This document shows, in pieces, positions 11,924 to 21,241 of a stretch of 64,000 nt of DNA. Below the pieces are notes generated by a model, which saw only the letters and a list, made by a program, of their open reading frames with translations, had not been told where the DNA came from and made no database searches. Both the position numbers and the translations under genes were made by a program. This DNA is from Candidatus Absconditabacterales bacterium. Lineage in GTDB: Bacteria; Patescibacteriota; Gracilibacteria; Absconditabacterales; Absconditicoccaceae. The stretch is from NCBI GenBank assembly GCA_023228925.1, contig JALOAF010000002.1, positions 1 to 64,000 of the forward strand, written 5' to 3'. Position 1 is the stretch's first letter; each line of letters starts with the position of its first letter.

Positions 11924-12265
11924 TTAATTTCTTTCTACTTCTAATTGAATTTTTTCTGGGACAATGGACTTTGGTATTATTATTTGCAAAATATTGTCAG
12001 GTGAAAGTTTGCTGTGTATTTTATCAAAATATGCTTGTGGGGGTAGGTCTAGAATTTGTTCAACTTCTCATCGATAACAATCTTCTTTTAGTGGAATTAA
12101 ATCATCTTTTAATAAGATTTTTTTTCTAAGTCATTTTATAATTAATCTATAATCCTTAATACTAATTTCAAGTGTTTCTTTTGCAACTCATCACAACGGC
12201 ATAATTACCACCATTTCGTTTGGAGACTCATATATATCAAAAGGAATTTTAATTGTTTCTTTCAT
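11924..12265 (-). CDS. Hsp20/alpha-crystallin family small heat-shock protein
   Basis: 113 residues. A short alpha-crystallin-like beta sandwich: IYESPNEMVVIMPLGGV, LEISIKDYRLIIKGLRK, and a C-terminal strand NILQIIIPK (I-x-I type). Such proteins hold unfolding proteins for refolding by DnaK/DnaJ. The domain is at the short end for the family, without a long N-terminal arm. It starts 11 bases after the PH-domain gene stops, suggesting co-transcription. Several TGA codons fall at glycines. Confidence 0.75.
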
Positions 12266-12276
12266 TACTTTATAAA

Positions 12277-12858
12277 TTATTCATTAAATATTTTAGACAA
12301 AAAATCATTGATTATTTTATTGCAAGCTTCTGGATTGTAAAGGTAGTGAAAGTTTATTTCCCCAGCCCTTAATTTTTCGTTTTGTTCTGCTTCTCATCAT
12401 TCTGAAACTACAACTAAAGATCAATTATTGAATACACTATTCCAAAATCATCTTTTTCTAACAGATATAGATCTTATTTTTTTTAAATCTATAGTTTTTG
12501 AAACTCTTTTAAATAAACCATCCTGATCATACCTTATAAAAGATCTAGGATTTACAATAATAAAATCCATTTTATAATCCAAAAAATATTTGAGCACCTT
12601 TACATTTGGAATAATCCACACAATAACCGACAATAGAATAAGAGACCACAAAAACCAAGATGTAGAAATATATTTAATAAATAATACCAACGCTACAACT
12701 AAAATAAGTGTCCAAAATAAAAATGGAATTAGTGCTTTTATCCATAAAAAAAACTTACTTTTTCTAATTACAATTATATTTTCTTTTCAATATCTTTCTA
12801 TAGCATCATTTACCATTCTTTTTTTAAACCCTGACTCAAAAGTGGATAATATTCACAT
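12277..12858 (-). CDS. bacterial PH-domain (YdbT-like) membrane protein
   Basis: 193 residues. Two adjacent membrane helices (about 45-62 and 66-84) are followed by DYKMDFIIVNPRSFIRYDQDGLFKR and KTIDLKKIRSISVRKRGFWNS, the strand-turn pattern of bacterial PH (DUF304) proteins. ATG is followed at once by TGA (Gly), impossible under the standard code. Role unknown; tightly packed between signal peptidase I (26 bases upstream) and hsp20. Confidence 0.65.
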
Positions 12859-12884
12859 TTTATGAATTGTTTTATTACATAAAA

Positions 12885-13484
12885 TTAGTCATAAAAGTTG
12901 GTATCAAAATTGGGGAATACTCTAAATAAAACTTTACCAATTATATCTTGATTTACAACTTCATAATTTGCTCCTTCATAGCAACCCAAACCAAAACAAC
13001 ACAAAGAATCTGTACTAAATCATCTATTGTCTCATAAAACAAAATATCCATCTTCTATTGCAAATTCTGTTTTTCCACATCTAGTGTTTGTCAACAAATC
13101 ATCTGGCAAATATTGTTCTATTAATTGCTTACAATTATTTCACAGGGTATCACAAATAAAAATATATCAATCTTTTATTTTTATTGTTTCTCCTGGCAAT
13201 CAAATTATTCTTTTGATATAAGGAGTTGTTTTTCATTCTGGAACAAAAACTATTATATCTCATCTATTTAGAACATCAAACCTTTTTGATACTTTATCAA
13301 CTATTATAAAATCATTTTCATGAAAAGTAGGAGCCATACTTGCTCAAATCACAGTATATGGATTTGCTACAAAAAATCTCACAAACAAAACAATACCCAA
13401 AACAAATACAAAAAATGAAAACATATCAAAAATATCCAACAATATATTTTTAAACTTTACTCTAATCTTATTTGAAACTCACAT
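12885..13484 (-). CDS. lepB: signal peptidase I
   Basis: 199 residues. Membrane serine protease removing signal peptides from exported proteins. One N-terminal membrane helix (about 18-38), the Ser nucleophile box GASMAPTF, the Lys general base in YIKRIIGLPGE, and the later LGDNR box (FVLGDNRGFSTDS). Start is ATG-TGA (Met-Gly). Its substrates would include the signal-peptide proteins found elsewhere in the window. Lies between ssb and the PH-domain gene. Confidence 0.92.
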
Positions 13485-13572
13485 TCCACAATATATTTAT
13501 TTAATAAAATAATATACATACGAAAAAATGCAAAAAAACTAAATTTTATTTTAAATTTTTATTTTAAATCAA

Positions 13573-13971
13573 TTAAAATGGCACTTCTTCGTCAGCTATC
13601 TCTTCTAATACTGTATCTCATTCATGAGTAGAAGCAGAAGATTTAGAGTCCAAAAATATAAAATTATCAACAATAATCTCTGTCATAAACCTATCTTTTC
13701 ATTCCGTATCTTGTCGTTTTCTAGTCCTCAATCTTCATTCAACATAAATTCTTTTTCACTTTGTAACATACTGTCCAAGAACTTCAGCTCATCTACCATA
13801 AGCGACACATCTGTGATATTCAGCCTCTTCAACCATGTTTTCATCTCTGTTTTTAAACTTTCTATTTGTAACAATAGTAAAGTTTACAACAGAAGTGCCA
13901 GTACTTTCAATAGTTTTCACCTCTAAATCGCTAGTAGATCTTCAAATCAATTGTACTTTGTTTAAATCCAT
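13573..13971 (-). CDS. ssb: single-stranded DNA-binding protein
   Basis: 132 residues. OB-fold start MDLNKVQLIGRSTSDLEV, followed by TSVVNFTIVTNR and EEAEYHRCVAYGRGAEVL. The acidic C-terminal tip reads ADEEVPF, equivalent to the partner-binding DDDIPF. Shorter than E. coli SSB because the linker is reduced. First gene of a minus-strand run with lepB, the PH-domain gene and hsp20. Confidence 0.95.
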
Positions 13972-14145
13972 TTTCTAATTTTATATTCTAAAACTTTTGG
14001 CAAATAACTCACCTTAAATAACTAATAATCAAAAAAAAACAAAAATCAATTGATTTTTAAATCTATATTTTTAAAAGTTATTTCGTTGTACAAAATAGTT
14101 GTTAATTTATCAAAAAATTATATGTATTTACAAGGCCTCAACAAT

Positions 14146-14229
14146 GCCCAGATGATGGAATTGGTAGACATGCTAGACTCAAAATCTGGTGTCCGCAAGG
14201 ACATGTGGGTTCAACTCCCACTCTGGGCA
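14146..14229 (+). tRNA. tRNA-Leu(CAA)
   Basis: Acceptor GCCCAGA pairs perfectly with TCTGGGC. Anticodon loop CTCAAAA gives anticodon CAA (reads UUG). A long variable arm (TGTCCGCAAGGACA) marks a class II tRNA. T stem-loop is GTGGGTTCAACTCCCAC. Discriminator A; CCA is not encoded. Confidence 0.96.
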
Positions 14230-14238
14230 AAAATCAAC

Positions 14239-14267
14239 AAATCTGTTCTTCAATGTTCAGATTTTTT
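14239..14267 (+). terminator. terminator after tRNA-Leu
   Basis: AATCTG and CAGATT form a hairpin with a loop of about 12 bases, followed by a seven-T run, about 10 bases after the tRNA. Confidence 0.7.
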
Positions 14268-14441
14268 TATTACATATCAATTCTTCTTAGTAAAGCAAAA
14301 ATTCAAACAATAATATTTTTTTATTAATCATAACATACCACAAACACAATAAAAAAAATTATGTAAAATTTTATTTTATTACAAATATTAAACATAAAAC
14401 AAATATTTATATTTTACTTTACAACTTCATATATTTTGAAT

Positions 14442-14660
14442 TTAACAACAATCTAAGTGTGATAAATATGCAAACGACATAGCTGTTGTTCAGTCTATAA
14501 TATTGAAAACAAACAACTTATCTAAATCCAAAGAACAAAGCTCTATCCAAGTTCTATTTTTTTATTTACTTTTATTACGCTTATTTTTTAATTTTCTATT
14601 TAAAATTAACAAACACAGCTTTTGCAACTCATAAATATTGCCCCATTTTTTTATTATCAT
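14442..14660 (-). pseudogene. possible degraded toxin gene next to the RHH antitoxin
   Basis: The ATG directly abuts the TAA of the antitoxin gene (TAAATG), as in coupled toxin-antitoxin pairs. The frame gives 32 residues (MIIKKWGNIYELQKLC...), one TAA, then about 40 more in-frame residues (NRTWIELCSLDLDKLFVFN) before a second TAA. I cannot match it to a toxin family. Either it is a short peptide gene or a toxin remnant broken by one stop. The rest of 14270-14440 is AT-rich with nothing recognisable. Confidence 0.25.
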
Positions 14661-14903
14661 TTAAGATACATATTGATGAATTATAGAAGAAATGAGCGTT
14701 TGATATGGGATTCCTTTTGTTTTTGCTATTTCTTTAATTTTAGCAACATCTTCTTCATTTAATCTTAAGCTATATAATTTTTTAACAGGCTTTTTGGCTT
14801 TAGGAGGAATAATACAAGTTTTCATTATTTCATTCAAAAAATTTAGATCTTTTTGATCAAAATCATATTTTTTTATAAAATTTTGAAAATCTTGATAATC
14901 CAT
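14661..14903 (-). CDS. ribbon-helix-helix antitoxin-like protein
   Basis: 80 residues. The C-terminal half reads LYSLRLNEEDVAKIKEIAKTK then GIPYQTLISSIIHQYV, the CopG/BrnA-type RHH pattern (beta strand, helix, GIPYQTLI turn, helix). Such proteins bind operator DNA as dimers and neutralise a partner toxin. The frame stays open upstream to an ATG at 15002, but that extension is low-complexity Tyr/Ile/Lys, so 14903 is preferred. No intact toxin lies next to it. A palindrome just upstream is a candidate self-operator. Confidence 0.75.
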   Translation of the reverse strand: MDYQDFQNFIKKYDFDQKDLNFLNEIMKTCIIPPKAKKPVKKLYSLRLNEEDVAKIKEIAKTKGIPYQTLISSIIHQYVS

Positions 14904-14926
14904 TGTAATTATTTTAATGTAAAGAC

Positions 14927-14940
14927 ATTGTAAATACAAT
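14927..14940. promoter_or_regulatory. candidate RHH operator
   Basis: ATTGTAAATACAAT is a perfect palindrome (ATTGTA, AA, TACAAT) 24 bases upstream of the antitoxin start. Half-site-like copies occur nearby (ATTGTAATT at 14902, TACAATATAT near 14957). The pattern fits autorepression by RHH antitoxins. Confidence 0.5.
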
Positions 14941-15132
14941 ATATATTTTTTATATCTACAATATATATATTTAATATATATAAATTTCTTCAATAAAATC
15001 AAGCTTTGGTTATAATTTTGTTTTAGCTTTCAAAACATTTGTATTTTATGAAATTTATTTTTATTTTCAGCTAACTAAAAGATATCAGGATATAAAAAAA
15101 ATCTTAGTTTTTTCTGTTGAATTCATTTTACA

Positions 15133-15181
15133 ATACAATATATAGTGGTCAGTGACATAAAAAAAACACAACATATTGTGT
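15133..15181 (+). promoter_or_regulatory. tandem NrdR-box-like operators upstream of nrdD
   Basis: Box 1 (15133-15148) ATACAATATATAGTGG and box 2 (15166-15181) ACACAACATATTGTGT match the NrdR consensus ACACwATATATwGTGT at about 14/16 and 15/16. They start 33 bases apart, close to three helical turns, as in known NrdR targets. A TTGAAT (15117) and TATATA (15139) pair would place box 1 over a -10 element. The remaining intergenic sequence on either side is AT-rich. Confidence 0.7.
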
Positions 15182-15263
15182 TTGGGTAAAAATTTTAAAG
15201 CATAGAAAAATATTCATTTTATAGCTTGAAATGTAGAAAAACTGTGAAAAATTGGTCAATTAT

Positions 15264-15291
15264 TTGTCAATTATATGTTAATTAGTATAAA
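15264..15291 (+). promoter_or_regulatory. possible nrdD-proximal promoter
   Basis: TTGTCA (15264-15269) and TATAAA (15286-15291) with a 16-base spacer end 34 bases before nrdD. It competes with the box-overlapping promoter candidate upstream. Confidence 0.4.
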
Positions 15292-15325
15292 ATATAATTT
15301 TTTTTAACACTAATTTTATAAACTG

Positions 15326-17527
15326 ATGGCTATATTTAAAGTAAAAAAAAGAAACTGAACAATTGTAGACTTCAATATTTCCAAAATACAAAAAGCCATA
15401 AAATTAGCTATAGAAGCTGTTTGAGGGACAGATTTTTCTAAAATAGGCGACATTTCTGAAGCTATTGTAGAATTGATAGAAAAAAAATCTGGCAAAAATA
15501 TCCCTGATGTAGAAACCATCCAAGATAGTGTTGAAGAAATTTTGATCAAACAGTGACACGACACTGTTGCTAGAGCTTACATTAAATATCGTGAAAAAAG
15601 AGCACAAAGTAGAGCAGCACAAAATGTAGTAGTAGAAGTATGAAAGACTATGCAAGAATATTTAGACAATCTAGATTGGAGGATAAATGAAAATGCAAAT
15701 ATATGATATTCTATTTGAGGACTAATATTAAAAAACAGCGAAAAAATTACCGCAAATTATCGACTTTCACATATATATTCAGAAGAAATCGGAAATGCTC
15801 ATAGAAATGCTGATTATCACATACACGATCTATGAATGTTTACTCCTTATTGTGCTGGATGGAGCCTAAGAGCTTTGTTAGAAGAATGATTTAATGGTGT
15901 TGATGGGAAACTACAATCAGCTCCTCCAAAAAATCTACAAGCAGCAGTAAACCAAATGATAAACTTTTTTGGAACACTACAAAATGAACGAGCTGGAGCA
16001 CAAGCATTTAGTTCTTTTGACACATATCTTGCTCCTTTTGTACACAAAAAATGGGAAGAAATAGAAAATGAACTTAATGATCTATGAGTAAAATTTGAAT
16101 CAGAAGAAAAAAAGAAAGACTATATTTACCACAAAGTCTATAAATACGTAAAACAACAATTACAAAACTTTATTTTTGGACTAAATGTACCAAGCAGACG
16201 ATGAACTCAAACCCCGTTTACAAATATCACTTTAGATTGGGTTTGTCCACCAGACCTAAAAGAAAAAGCACTAATGCTTGGTGGTTCCAATGCTGGCTAC
16301 TACAAAAAAAAGTTTGGAGAATTAGAGCAAGAAATGCATATAATAAATAAAGTTTTGATAGAAGTATATACTGAATGAGATCGAGGTGGCTCTGTTTTTA
16401 CTTTCCCAATACCTACCTACAATATTGTGGAGAATTTTCCTTGGGATGAGCCTTTAGTAGACGATTTATTTGAAATGACAGCTAAATATGGAATTCCATA
16501 TTTTCAAAATTTCATAGGATCTCAATACGAAAAAGATGAAAATGGCAAGATTACACAAACAAAAAAAGAATGAGCTTATAGTCCAGATGCAGTTAGAAGT
16601 ATGTGTTGTAGACTACAGCTAGATCTAAAACAACTAGAAAAAAGAGGTTGAGGTTTGTTTGGATCTGCAGAAATGACTGGAAGTATCGGGGTTGTTACTA
16701 TCAATGCAGCTAGACTATGATTCAATTTTAAATGAGATATGGATGGACTAAAAGACCAATTATTATATCTCATGAATCTAGCAAAAGATTCTTTGGAAGT
16801 CAAAAGGAAAGAAATGACAAAACGATTGGATGCTGGGCTATTTCCTTATACAAAAAGATATTTAGCCACTTTTAGAAACCACTTTTCTACTATTGGAATA
16901 AATGGACTAAATGAAGCCATTCTAAACTTTACAGACGGAAAAGAAGATATTAGCACAAAAAAATGAATCAAACTAAGTCAAGAAATATTAGATTTTATGA
17001 GAGATATTTTGATAGAATATCAAGAAGATACATGAAATTTATATAATTTAGAAGCTACTCCAGCAGAATGAACTACTTATAGATTTGCAAAAGAAGACCA
17101 AAAACAATTAAAATGAATTATTCAGGCTGGTACTCTCCAAGCTCCTTACTATACAAACTCCTCACAATTACCAGTGTGATACACTGATGATGTATTTGAA
17201 GCGATGGATTTACAAGACGATTTACAGTGTAAATATACATGATGAACAGTCTTACACTTGTATATGTGAGAAAGAATGAGTGCAGATGCATGTAAAGCAT
17301 TAGTAAAAAAAGCTATATCAAATTATCATATGCCATACATATCTATATCTCCAACGTTCTCAATTTGTCCAAAACATTGATATATAGCTGGAGAACATGA
17401 TTATTGTCCAGTATGTGACAAAGAAATATGATATACCGGTGAAAAGTTTGATATGGAAACAAGAAAAAAATATACAAGCGATCCAGAAAAATTAGACAAA
17501 ATCAGAAGAGAATGAAAAGTAGAATAA
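15326..17527 (+). CDS. nrdD: anaerobic (class III) ribonucleoside-triphosphate reductase, large part lacking the glycyl-radical domain
   Basis: 733 residues. Reduces NTPs to dNTPs without oxygen. An N-terminal ATP-cone (about 1-95), the barrel with active-site Cys region SMCCRLQLDL, and the zinc motif ICPKHGYIAGEHDYCPVC are seen. In ordinary NrdD the RVxGY radical loop follows the zinc site; here the protein ends GKVE-TAA without it, and the motif is in the next gene 100 bases downstream in a different reading frame. Many TGA codons at glycines. The large subunit alone should be inactive. Confidence 0.93.
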
Positions 17528-17627
17528 AAATCAGTTAATCAATAAATAAAAAACATATCAAAACAATCTTTCAAAAAAACCAAGAAAACTAATCATACCC
17601 TTTTTATTAAATTAATATACTACAACA

Positions 17628-17873
17628 ATGAATGAAGCAAAAAGAACAAAATGTCTAGTTTACACTAGAGTAATGGGATATTTGTCTCCAACCTACAGAT
17701 ACAATCTTGGGAAAAAATCTGAATTTTATAGTAGAAAGTATTACAACAAAGTAAAAGCAGCTAATCATGATTTTATATTACAATATGGAAGTGCTTGTGG
17801 AAGCTTGGAATTCAGCGCAAATACAAACTTAATAAAAGGGGCTGCTCAAGCTATTACAATCGACGCAGAATAA
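17628..17873 (+). CDS. stand-alone glycyl-radical domain of class III ribonucleotide reductase
   Basis: 81 residues containing TRVMGYLSPTYRYNLGKK followed by SEFYSRKYY, the RVxGYxxP...GKxxEF signature of the NrdD C terminus; the radical Gly is the one in VMGY (GGA codon). All five glycines are GGN, none TGA. It has its own ATG, is out of frame with nrdD, and the 100-base gap has stops in the nrdD frame, so readthrough is excluded. By analogy with autonomous glycyl-radical cofactor GrcA/YfiD, it probably docks onto NrdD and is activated by NrdG. The last 40 residues (ILQYGSACGSLEFSANTN) do not match the usual end. Confidence 0.85.
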   Translation: MNEAKRTKCLVYTRVMGYLSPTYRYNLGKKSEFYSRKYYNKVKAANHDFILQYGSACGSLEFSANTNLIKGAAQAITIDAE

Positions 17874-17925
17874 TTTTTTCAAAACTTGATTTTTTATCTG
17901 AAATATATAAAGAAATTTTTTAGAG

Positions 17926-17950
17926 CCCCTTTTAATAAAAGGGGTTTTAA
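17926..17950 (+). terminator. terminator or attenuator between the radical-domain gene and nrdG
   Basis: CCCCTTTT (17926-17933), loop AAT, AAAAGGGG (17937-17944), then TTTT. The left arm can instead pair for 11 bases (AGCCCCTTTTA) with TAAAAGGGGCT inside the end of the preceding gene, so two exclusive structures are possible. Confidence 0.65.
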
Positions 17951-17999
17951 TTTCTCTTCTAAAGATAAAGAGCTAAATTTTAAAGCAAATTTTAAAAAA

Positions 18000-18710
18000 A
18001 TGAAAATCTCTGGAATCCAAAAAAGCACCACTATAGATTATCCAAACAAATTAGCCTGTGTAGTATTTACCATGGGATGTAATTTTCGTTGCCCTTTTTG
18101 CCACAATCCAGAATCTGTGTTGCCAGAGCAAATGAAATTAATTCAAAATGACCTAATTCCTGATCAGGCAATATTTAATTTTTTGGAAACAAGAAAAGGA
18201 AAGCTGGATGGCGTAAGTATTTGTGGTTGAGAACCCACACTACAAGCAGACTTATATGATTTTGCTAAAAAAGTAAAAGAAATGGGATTTTTAGTCAAGT
18301 TGGATACAAATGGCCGTGATTGTGAAATTGTCAAAAAAATGGTAAATGATAAAATTTTGGACTATGTAGCTATTGATCTAAAACACACAAGAGACAAATA
18401 TGATATTGCAATATGACTAAAACAAAACAACAATTTCTTTGATAACTACGATTGTTTATTAAAATTTTTGTTAAAATGAAATATTGATTATGAATATAGG
18501 ACAACAGTTGTTAAATGAATGCACACATTAGATGATATAGAACAAATGGCAAAATATATTTCTGGAGCAAAAAATTTTTATTTACAAAATTATGTTTGAG
18601 GAAATACCTTAGATCCAAATTTTTGATGACAATCCTTTTCTGATGAAAAACTAGAAGAAATGTGTAAAATTGCCAAAAAATATGTTCAAAATTGTGGAAT
18701 TAGAAAATAA
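18000..18710 (+). CDS. nrdG: radical SAM activase of anaerobic ribonucleotide reductase
   Basis: 236 residues. Uses a 4Fe-4S cluster and SAM to put the glycyl radical on the reductase. Starts MKISGIQKSTTIDYPNKLA, followed by the cluster motif GCNFRCPFCHNPE (CxxxCxxC) and ICGGEPTLQ (second Gly of CGG is TGA). It matches the longer NrdG2 type (about 230) rather than E. coli NrdG (154). The frame is open further upstream but the family N terminus fixes this ATG. Confidence 0.93.
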
Positions 18711-18711
18711 A

Positions 18712-18787
18712 ATATAGCTTATAAAGTTTATCTATTCGTCAAGTTTAATGCTATCAATACATAATAAACTTTATAGCTTTTAATTGT
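18712..18787 (+). repeat. inverted repeat after nrdG
   Basis: Right arm ATAAACTTTATAGC (18774-18787 region) complements TATAAAGTTTAT at 18720-18731 across about 40 bases; flanking AGC/GCT add pairs. A T-rich stretch follows. It may act as a terminator. Degenerate relatives appear near 2324 and 4945. Confidence 0.45.
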
Positions 18788-18846
18788 TTTTTAGTTTATC
18801 TTGCAAAAAATAGATTTTTAATTATAAAATAAGAGTTGTGTTATGA

Positions 18847-18880
18847 TATTAATCGTAAAATACCAAACATACGATTAATA
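18847..18880 (+). promoter_or_regulatory. perfect inverted repeat upstream of frr
   Basis: TATTAATCGTA (18847-18857) and TACGATTAATA (18870-18880) are perfect 11-base arms around 12 bases, ending 29 bases before frr. It could be a protein-binding operator or a leader hairpin. The only GC pairs sit symmetrically (CG), which suggests selection rather than chance. Confidence 0.5.
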
Positions 18881-18909
18881 AATGATTTTTTATATTTTAG
18901 ATTTAATAA

Positions 18910-19458
18910 ATGGACACCTCTCCCTTTAAAGATCAAATGCAAAAAGCATTCAATTATTTAGAAAATGAATTTAAACATCTACAGCTTGGCAGAGCTTCTG
19001 CAGGACTTGTAGAAAATATTACTGTTTCTAGTTCTTATGGGGACATGAAATTACCGCAAATTGCTCATGTAACTATTTTAGATACCCAAACTTTAAAAAT
19101 AGAGCCTTGGGATAAAAAAGAATGTGCAAATATTACAAAAGCAATATATGATGCAGAACTTTGAATAACACCACAAAATGAATCATCTCATGTATTAATT
19201 AAAATTCCTCCTTTGACTCAAGAAAGAAGAACAGAAATTTCAAGGAGGGTAAAAGTAATGGGAGAAGATACTAAAGCAAAAATCAGAATAGCAAGACAAG
19301 ATGCTATGAAAACAACCAAAAAACTATTGGAAAACAAAGAAATTTCAGAAAATGAAAACAAAATAAATGAATCTAATATAGAAGACCTAACCAAAGAATT
19401 CAACAACAAAGTAGACAATCTCGTAAATACAAAAACTGAAGAAGTTATGAAAATATAA
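18910..19458 (+). CDS. frr: ribosome recycling factor
   Basis: 182 residues, the usual length (about 185). Splits post-termination ribosomes together with EF-G. Family hallmarks: LQLGRASAGLVENITVSSSYG, LPQIAHVTILDTQTLKIEPWD, IPPLTQERRTEISRRVKVMG and ARQDAMKTTKKL. One in-frame TGA (at LGITPQN). Confidence 0.96.
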
Positions 19459-19528
19459 TAAACTAAATTTGTTTTTATAATAAAGCTTATCAAATAAGCA
19501 TTAATTACTTTAACCCATAATAAAAAAA

Positions 19529-20338
19529 ATGTGAATATTTAAACTATTAGGAACTCAACTAATTATGCGTCCAATTTTTAATTTATTGGTCGTATTTTTA
19601 GCTATATTTGGATGAAATTTATGATTAGCTGTAATAGTTCTAACACTAGTTGTTAGATTAGCCATGATAAAAGTAACTTCTGCTTGAAACCAAATGCAAA
19701 GTGGAATGTGAGAGCTACAACCAAAATTAAATGAAATCCAAGAAAAATATAAAGACGATCCAAAAAAACTTTCAGAAGAAACAATGAAAGTTTTCAAAAA
19801 AGAAGGGAAGTGACCTTTAAAATGATGTTTGATGATGTTTGTTCAATTACCAGTCTTTATATGATTGTTTTATACTGTTAGAAAACTCTCTGAGTGAACA
19901 ATACCTGATAATCGACTTTATAGTTTTTTTTATAGTTTTGGGAACAAATATGCATCTGTACACGCATTGGACGATGGTAGCATAAATCATAACTTCTTGG
20001 GGATGGATTTGTTGGCCACAAAAAATATCATATTAACAGCAATTACTGTAATATTTACATATTTACAAATGAAATTAACAAATCTTGTAAAACCACAAAC
20101 CCCAGCAGTAGCAGGAAATGAAAAAATGCCAGATATGTCCAAAATGATGTGAATGATGACAATCTTTATGGTATTTATGATATGAACTTTTGTATACAAC
20201 ACATACGCTGTAATTGGAATATATATTACTACAACAACACTATTTAGCGTAATACAATATAGCATACAATACAGAAGTTTATTAAAAGCAAAACGATTGG
20301 ATTTTAGAAACAAACCACAAATAATCGGTAAAAAATAA
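19529..20338 (+). CDS. yidC: YidC/Oxa1 family membrane protein insertase
   Basis: 269 residues. Inserts proteins into the inner membrane, alone or with Sec. Starts ATG-TGA (Met-Gly). Five hydrophobic segments: LVVFLAIFGGNLGLAVIVLT region (about 17-40), the MMFVQLPVFIGLF segment (about 108-128), and three C-terminal segments. The cytoplasmic hairpin LQPKLNEIQEKYKDDPKKL is typical. No large periplasmic domain, as in Gram-positive-type YidC. 70 bases after frr. Confidence 0.92.
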
Positions 20339-20359
20339 AAATTATTTTTTGAAAATATA

Positions 20360-20980
20360 ATGAAATTTTTTTATAAAACTATTTTGGAACCCCATACTTA
20401 TGAAATTCCAAAAATCAAATGATCCAGATTTATTGGAAATATTTTTCATATAAAAAATAAAGAAGAGGCTGAAAATATAATAAAAAGTTTTAAAGAAAAA
20501 AATAAAGACGCTACTCACAATTGTTATGCTTATACTTGCTGAACTAATATAAATTTTGATTTATTTGGAAATTTGAAAATTAGCTCAGATTATATTAGAC
20601 AAAATGATGATGGAGAGCCTATAAATACTGCTGGAAAGCCAATTTTAGCTCAGATACAATGACATAATTTGCATAATGTTTTAATAATTATAACAAGATA
20701 TTTTTGATGAACTTTGTTGTGAGTCGGTGGTCTAATACAAGCTTACAGTGAAAGTGCAAAACAGACAATTTTGAATGCAAAAATAAAAGAATTAGAAATT
20801 ACAAAAAAAATGAAAATAGTTTGTGATTACGACGAATTATGAACAATTATAAATCTTCTAAAAAAATATGACGCTAAAATACTTAGTCAAAAAAATTGAG
20901 AAAAAACAAGTATTGAGTTTGAAATAAATAAAGGAAAAAAAATAGATCTTTCTATGTTTAATGTAAAAGATATAGAATAA
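20360..20980 (+). CDS. YigZ/IMPACT family protein
   Basis: 206 residues. Contains the UPF0029 signature DDGEPINTAGKPIL and TRYFGGTLLGVGGLIQAY, matching the DDGEPSGTAGxPIL and TRYFGGxxLGxGGL motifs of the family. Domain order is IMPACT N-terminal then a small C-terminal domain. Translation-associated in eukaryotes; the bacterial role is unclear. Begins 21 bases after yidC, likely co-transcribed. Confidence 0.93.
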
Positions 20981-21000
20981 ATACTAAAGAATAATTTAAT

Positions 21001-21216
21001 TTAAATATTTTTAGCCATTCCTCTTTCTCCGGATCTATTTCATCAACAACCCATTCATCCTCTCATTCTTGCTCCTGCCCTATTTCATCCACAAGGTCTT
21101 CATCTTCAAAAACAATCTCTTTGAGAATTTACTTTTTCTTTATCTACACAATCTCCCATCCCTCTACCTGTAAGTGCACCTTGACCATTTGGTCCTGTTC
21201 CATCTCTATTTGGCAT
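21001..21216 (-). CDS. DUF5320-like Gly/Arg/Cys-rich small protein
   Basis: 71 residues. The N terminus MPNRDGTGPNGQGALTGRG matches the MPxGDGTGPxGxGPxTGRG start of DUF5320 proteins. The remainder is Gly/Arg with Cys (CGGNRAGARMRGGMGCCGG). Glycines use both TGA and GGN. It follows the DUF134 gene by 25 bases; the same pairing is familiar from anaerobes where both sit near metal or nucleotide-binding accessory proteins. Confidence 0.75.
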
Positions 21217-21241
21217 TTTATATTTGGTAAAAATCTAAAAC

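Noticed and set aside
17525-17628. Readthrough or simple frameshift joining nrdD to the radical domain
   Set aside because: The TAA is followed by further stops in the nrdD frame, the gap is 100 bases of non-coding composition, and the second gene has its own ATG.
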